Origin: Collinsella sp. CAG:166
GTDB taxonomy: Bacteria; Actinomycetota; Coriobacteriia; Coriobacteriales; Coriobacteriaceae
Reading direction: 5' to 3'
NCBI GenBank assembly: GCA_000434535.1
Contig: FR878622.1
Location: forward strand, 1 to 10,633
DNA: 10,633 nucleotides
The position numbers were made by a program, and so were the translations under genes. Below the pieces are notes generated by a model, which saw nothing but the letters and a program-made list of their open reading frames with translations, was not told the origin of the DNA and ran no database searches. Below, one piece after another: positions 7,169 through 10,633 of the stretch; the stretch's first letter is position 1, and every line of letters starts with the position of its first letter.

Positions 7169-10100
7169 ATGGCGAACACCCAGAACTATATTAACCACCT
7201 GCTGCAGAACACCGGCATTACGCCGGCATGCAGCGAAGAAGAGCGCTTGGCTGCCGAGGATATCGCTCAGATCTTCCGCAACCACGGCTTTGATCCCGAG
7301 GTTCAGGAGTTCAATGCTCCGGCGCCCAGTAGATTGGCATTTGCCGTTACCGGTATTCTTGCGTTTGCCGGCGCCCTGCTGATGGGCATCGGCGGCGGTG
7401 TCGGCTTGGTCGGCACCTTGCTGGCCATTGTCGGCGCCGTTCTTTACGTGCTCGAGCGCACGGGCCACCCCGTGGTTTCGCGCCTGGGCAAGACGGGCGT
7501 GAGCCAAAATGTCATCGCCTACCACAAGGCCTCGGGCCCGCTCGCGTCTCCGCGCAACCGCCCGGTGGTCGTTGTCGCACACTACGACTCTCCCCGTGCT
7601 GAGCTGCTCGCCCGCGAGCCCTATGCTTCGTATCGTGCGCTCATCGCCAAGCTGCTGCCCGTTGCCACGGTTGCCCCTGCTGCCGTTGGCATCCTGCGTA
7701 TCCTGCCGCTCCCCGGCGCGCTCAAGGTTCTGCTGTGGATTGTCGCGATCCTCGCTTCCCTCGTTGCACTTGCCAACGCGGCAAACATCATCTCTAACCG
7801 CCACATTCTTCCCTATACGTCCGGCGCGGTGTGCAACAAGTCTTCTGTCGCCGCCATGCTCGGCGTTATGGACAACGTTGCTCCCTTCCAGGGCGAAAAC
7901 GAGTTTCCCGACGATGTTCCGTTCGACACCTATTTTGGGGAGCAGAAGCGTCGTGCCGAGGAAATGGCGCGTGCAGCGGCGGAGTATGCCGCGGCCCAGC
8001 AGCAAAACGACTACGGCAACACCATCGAGTACGAAGAACCTACCTACGCCGAGGACGAGTTCGGTCAGCCGATTGCTCCCGGCGCTCAGACCGAGCCCGA
8101 ACAGGGTGAGGCTTTCGACGAGCAGATCGAGGGCTTTGAGGGTGCGTCTGCCGACGAGACGCTGATCGGCGCCATCGTGCCCGAGGATCAGAATCAGACT
8201 GTCCAGGCCGAAGAGTTCAATGACGAGGTTCCCGCTGCCGAGTCGGCGGAGGAACCTGCCGCGGTCGAGCCCGAGCCCAAGCTCTATCGCAACGCCGCCG
8301 GCAACATCCGCTTTGGTTCGGATGCCATCCGTGCGCTCGGAATGCTTCCCGAGTCCTGCACGCTCGATTACGAGGAGGGCGAGGAGCCGACGTTTGAGCT
8401 CGAGCCTGCCCCCGTTGTCACCGTGGATGATGAGTCTGCCGCGGTTACCGCTGCCGTTGCCGAGCCTGAGGCGGTGTCCGCGATCGATCCCGCGGCAGGA
8501 CTGGACATTTTGGCTCCCGCCGCGCCGGTGCAAGACGTTGCGGACGAGTCTGACGACGATTACGTTGAACAGCCGAGGCGCGTGTCTTACGAGAGCGATA
8601 CTGATTTCTCTGCCGAGATTCCCGCGGCAACGCCCCATGCCGACATTGCATCGGCGTTCTCGTCGATTGGCGCCAGCGCTTCCAACTTCTTTAAGGGTGC
8701 GCTTGCAAAGGGCAAGAAATTTGTCGACGATTTCGAGGAGAAGCGCGCTGCCGCACGCGAGGCTGCCGAGCAGGAGGCTATCGCTCAGCAGCAGGCAGCC
8801 GAGGCGGCACGTGAGCTCGCGGCGCAAGAGTTCGAGCAGAACGAGGCTATGCAGTCCGTGCCCGTCGACGCCGCCGAAGCTACAACGTCCTTTGAGTCCC
8901 AGCAACCGACGTCCGCTGATGTTGTTGAGGCGACGACGTCTTTCGAGGCCCAGCAGCACGTCGATAGCACCATGTCGTTTGATGCCGCGAAGTTCGATTC
9001 CACGATAACGTTTGAAAAGCAAGGCACCGCGATTGCCGAGCCCCTTCCTGTTTCCGATGAACAGGGCGACGCGGTGGACGATGACGAGCCTATTGATGCT
9101 GCCGAAATCCAAGATGCCGCCGAGGACGAGCCCGTCGAGGCCAACTCTGACGAAGAACAATACGCGGCAGCCGAGCAAGATGAGTCGACCGAGGCCGAGC
9201 AGGAGGAAGTGCCTGCGGTTTCCGAGGCTCCCGAGACGGATGAGTCGAGGCCTTACTCCACGCAGATTTTCACCATGCCGACCCCGAGTGGTTCCGGTGC
9301 CACGGTTGCCGATGTCGCTCCCACCCAGGACGAAACGGTCGATTCCCTTATGGCCCAGATTTCCTCCCAGGCATCACCGCGTCCGCAGATGAATGTTCCC
9401 GATCCGGCGTCGGCACCGTCGCCTGCGCCCTCTTCGTCTCCGCTGGCTTCGGTCCCCGATCCGTCGCTGCCGTCGATGAAGCAGGCAAACGTTGCGTCTC
9501 GCACGTCGCTGTTCGACCTTCCCGATCCCTCTGCCCAGGTCAACGACCCCTTTGCTACCGCCCAAGGTCCCGAACCCACATCGGCACCCGTTGCGCCTCC
9601 TATGCCCGTTGCGTCGGGCGCGCAGCCGATCGAGACCATTTCGGCTCCCGCCCCGGCGGCACCCAAGTCTCGTAAGCGCGGCCTGGGTGGCCTGTTCGGT
9701 CGTAAAAAGAAAAACGAGCAGGACAGCATGAGTGACTGGCTGGGCGTCGAAGACGATTACGATGCCAAGAAATCCGGTCGCGGTATCGGTTCGTGGGATA
9801 ACTTCGAGGACGATAACGATGGCTGGAAGGGCGGCGCTACGTCTTCCGATGGCGCTTCTTCCGAAGATATGCTCTCGGCTGTCGCCTCTATGGGCGATGA
9901 TGAGCTGCTCGGTCACGATATCTGGTTTGTGGCAACGGGTGCCTCGGATTGTGATGGCGCCGGCATGAAGGCCTTCTTGGCTTCGCATCGCGATAAGCTC
10001 CGCGGCGTATTCTTTATCAATCTTGAATCCGTCGGCGCCGGTAGGCTTTCGGTTGTGACGGTCGAGGGCGAACAACAGCTGCTCAAGGGCGATCGCCGCA

Positions 10101-10345
10101 TCATGAACCTGGTCAGCAAGGTCTGCAAGTCGTTCCATGTCGATTGTGGCGCGCTCGAGATGCCCTATGCCAAGACCGATGCCTATGCCGCGCTCGAGGC
10201 GAGCCGCCGAGCCCTCACCATCGCAGGCGTGGACGGCACGCGTCTGGCTTGCGCTCGTACCGAGGATGACCTGCCCCACAATGTCAACCCGACGAACATT
10301 GCCACGGTATCCGAGGTCGTGACCGAGGTTATCCGCCGTTCGTAG
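7169..10345 (+). CDS. Membrane-anchored M28 peptidase-like protein with a large acidic disordered insertion
   Basis: A 1058-residue protein built on an M28 (clan MH) metallopeptidase fold. Residues 1-55 are a soluble start; hydrophobic spans lie near 56-74, 76-96, 157-178 and 184-206, and no signal peptide is seen. The first M28 motif, VVAHYDS (135-141), supplies H138 and D140. The second reads GAVCNKSSVAAML (219-231), with C222 at the place of the bridging Asp. The fold then breaks off for about 670 acidic, Ala/Glu/Pro-rich residues (237-909). It resumes at HDIWFVATGASD (916-927), where Ser926-Asp927 replaces the catalytic Glu-Glu, followed by INLES (E953 for Asp) and H1037. Four spans with a positive loop after the second suggest the soluble parts face the cytoplasm. 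The ATG at 7169 has GGAG 5 bases upstream; an in-frame start at 7019 would precede the likely promoters. It may be an inactive peptidase or scaffold. Fold recognition is confident, function is not. Confidence 0.8.
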   Translation: MANTQNYINHLLQNTGITPACSEEERLAAEDIAQIFRNHGFDPEVQEFNAPAPSRLAFAVTGILAFAGALLMGIGGGVGLVGTLLAIVGAVLYVLERTGHPVVSRLGKTGVSQNVIAYHKASGPLASPRNRPVVVVAHYDSPRAELLAREPYASYRALIAKLLPVATVAPAAVGILRILPLPGALKVLLWIVAILASLVALANAANIISNRHILPYTSGAVCNKSSVAAMLGVMDNVAPFQGENEFPDDVPFDTYFGEQKRRAEEMARAAAEYAAAQQQNDYGNTIEYEEPTYAEDEFGQPIAPGAQTEPEQGEAFDEQIEGFEGASADETLIGAIVPEDQNQTVQAEEFNDEVPAAESAEEPAAVEPEPKLYRNAAGNIRFGSDAIRALGMLPESCTLDYEEGEEPTFELEPAPVVTVDDESAAVTAAVAEPEAVSAIDPAAGLDILAPAAPVQDVADESDDDYVEQPRRVSYESDTDFSAEIPAATPHADIASAFSSIGASASNFFKGALAKGKKFVDDFEEKRAAAREAAEQEAIAQQQAAEAARELAAQEFEQNEAMQSVPVDAAEATTSFESQQPTSADVVEATTSFEAQQHVDSTMSFDAAKFDSTITFEKQGTAIAEPLPVSDEQGDAVDDDEPIDAAEIQDAAEDEPVEANSDEEQYAAAEQDESTEAEQEEVPAVSEAPETDESRPYSTQIFTMPTPSGSGATVADVAPTQDETVDSLMAQISSQASPRPQMNVPDPASAPSPAPSSSPLASVPDPSLPSMKQANVASRTSLFDLPDPSAQVNDPFATAQGPEPTSAPVAPPMPVASGAQPIETISAPAPAAPKSRKRGLGGLFGRKKKNEQDSMSDWLGVEDDYDAKKSGRGIGSWDNFEDDNDGWKGGATSSDGASSEDMLSAVASMGDDELLGHDIWFVATGASDCDGAGMKAFLASHRDKLRGVFFINLESVGAGRLSVVTVEGEQQLLKGDRRIMNLVSKVCKSFHVDCGALEMPYAKTDAYAALEASRRALTIAGVDGTRLACARTEDDLPHNVNPTNIATVSEVVTEVIRRS
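8672..8848 (+). other. Lys/Ala/Glu-rich predicted helical or coiled-coil segment in the insertion
   Basis: Residues of roughly 505-560 of the M28-like protein switch from acidic disorder to an Ala/Glu/Gln/Arg pattern with alternating charges (for example EKRAAAREAAEQEA), typical of a single long helix or coiled coil. It may mediate self-association or partner binding. Boundaries are approximate. Confidence 0.45.
8879..9016 (+). repeat. Four degenerate TTSFE-type protein repeats
   Basis: Within the M28-like protein the hexapeptides ATTSFE (571-576), ATTSFE (588-593), STMSFD (600-605) and STITFE (611-616) recur with spacings of 17, 12 and 11 residues. All share x-T-x-[ST]-F-[DE]. The codons differ between copies, so selection at protein level is more likely than recent DNA duplication. 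Such repeats in disordered sequence often serve as phosphorylation or docking sites. Confidence 0.7.
9395..9529 (+). repeat. Three [VL]PDP motifs followed by a basic patch
   Basis: VPDP (743-746), VPDP (762-765) and LPDP (784-787) recur in a Pro/Ser/Ala-rich stretch of the M28-like protein. Further on, at residues 833-848 (nucleotides 9665-9712), comes a strongly basic KSRKRGLGGLFGRKKK with a hydrophobic centre. It could contact lipid head groups or nucleic acid. No known domain is recognised. Confidence 0.55.
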
Positions 10346-10354
10346 ACGGAGCTC

Positions 10355-10361
10355 TAAGGAG
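10355..10361 (+). promoter_or_regulatory. Ribosome binding site selecting a GTG start
   Basis: TAAGGAG lies 5 bases before the GTG at 10367. It strongly supports translation of the small downstream protein from a GTG codon, in the short gap after the M28-like gene. Confidence 0.8.
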
Positions 10362-10366
10362 TCAAC

Positions 10367-10585
10367 GTGTTTTCGTATATTAAGCGCCATTGGCCTGTCT
10401 ACGTGATTTTGACCTTGATTGCCATTGCGTTAGGATTTGGGGCCGCCTACATCGTGGGTGCGAAGGGCTCGACCCCCGCCTCCGCAATCAGCGAAGAGGT
10501 AGAGCAAGAACAGAGCACGGGTGCCGATGGGATTCCTGAGTCCGAGCAGGCAATCGTCGATGGTGGGTCTTCGTCTGCAGAGTAG
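10367..10585 (+). CDS. Small single-span membrane protein with an acidic tail
   Basis: A 72-residue protein of unknown function, not recognised as a known family. A short positively charged start (residues 1-9, FSYIKRHW) precedes one hydrophobic span of about residues 10-32. A polar tail follows with many Glu, Ser and Gly residues and no cysteines or catalytic motifs. The basic start suggests the N-terminus stays inside and the acidic tail points outside, though the lack of a clear cleavage site leaves a lipid-free anchor as the simplest reading. It begins with GTG 21 bases after the stop of the M28-like gene behind an excellent ribosome binding site, so the two are probably co-transcribed. 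The acidic tail echoes the composition of the M28-like insertion. It may be an accessory subunit or an anchor for the larger protein, which is inference from position only. Confidence 0.8.
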   Translation: MFSYIKRHWPVYVILTLIAIALGFGAAYIVGAKGSTPASAISEEVEQEQSTGADGIPESEQAIVDGGSSSAE

Positions 10586-10606
10586 ATGCGACGATTTACA
10601 TGATTG

Positions 10607-10633
10607 AAAGCGGGCGAGCCGGGAGACTGGCTC
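10607..10633 (+). terminator. Probable intrinsic terminator, cut by the window edge
   Basis: GAGCC (10616-10620) and GGCTC (10629-10633) pair perfectly around the 8-base loop GGGAGACT. The bases before the stem, AAAGCGGGC, would pair with a GCCCGCTTT-type continuation just outside the window, as in a GC-rich hairpin followed by a T-run. It lies 20-odd bases after the small membrane gene and would close the operon. The missing right side prevents confirmation. Confidence 0.6.

Noticed and set aside
7118..9178. A 686-codon open frame on the minus strand opposite the M28-like gene
   Set aside because: It has no ribosome binding site or recognisable domain, and its Arg/Leu/Gly-rich composition is what antisense reading of Ala/Glu/Asp-rich GC-rich codons produces.
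9374..10390. A 338-codon open frame on the minus strand opposite the end of the M28-like gene
   Set aside because: It overlaps a clear coding region and the small membrane gene start, has Arg-rich low-complexity sequence and no family motif.

Overview
The window looks like chromosomal DNA of a high-GC actinomycete, most likely a Coriobacteriia member (Collinsella or a relative). This is inferred from the GC-rich coding style, the PafB/PafC-like tandem WYL regulators and the overall protein flavour. No rRNA, tRNA or 16S marker is present, so the genus is a guess. Genes are tightly packed and there is no sign of an insertion sequence, phage or CRISPR array.

Layout. (1) Positions 1-55 hold a near-consensus parS-like palindrome beside the end of rlmN. 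(2) rlmN (23S rRNA/tRNA adenine-C2 methyltransferase) is on the minus strand. An 85-base divergent promoter region separates it from ddl (D-alanine--D-alanine ligase) on the plus strand. (3) ddl overlaps by 7 bases a 964-codon DinG-type gene that fuses a DEDDh 3'-5' exonuclease to an XPD/DinG helicase with an intact Walker A, a DEAH box and four candidate Fe-S cysteines. (4) Converging on it, with stop codons that overlap, is a two-gene minus-strand operon of WYL-domain regulators resembling PafB (upstream) and PafC (downstream). (5) A 198-base divergent control region contains candidate promoters for both directions. One resembles the actinobacterial RecA-independent DNA-damage promoter that PafBC serves in mycobacteria. 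(6) A 1058-residue membrane protein follows, then a 72-residue single-span membrane protein. Together they look like a two-gene operon ending in a hairpin cut by the window edge.

The most unusual object is the 1058-residue protein. Two halves of an M28 (aminopeptidase-like, clan MH) metallopeptidase domain are separated by about 670 residues of acidic, Ala/Glu/Pro-rich, probably disordered sequence with short internal repeats. Two hydrophobic hairpins are also inserted in the N-terminal half. Several residues at expected metal-binding or catalytic positions are changed (bridging Asp to Cys, catalytic Glu-Glu to Ser-Asp, metal Asp to Glu), so it may be a pseudo-peptidase or a scaffold facing the cytoplasm.

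Working together: the middle of the window has a DNA-repair theme (exonuclease-helicase next to a PafBC-like damage regulator). The regulator may control itself and, through the divergent promoter, the M28-like membrane operon. That link is inference. rlmN and ddl are housekeeping genes for the ribosome and the cell wall.
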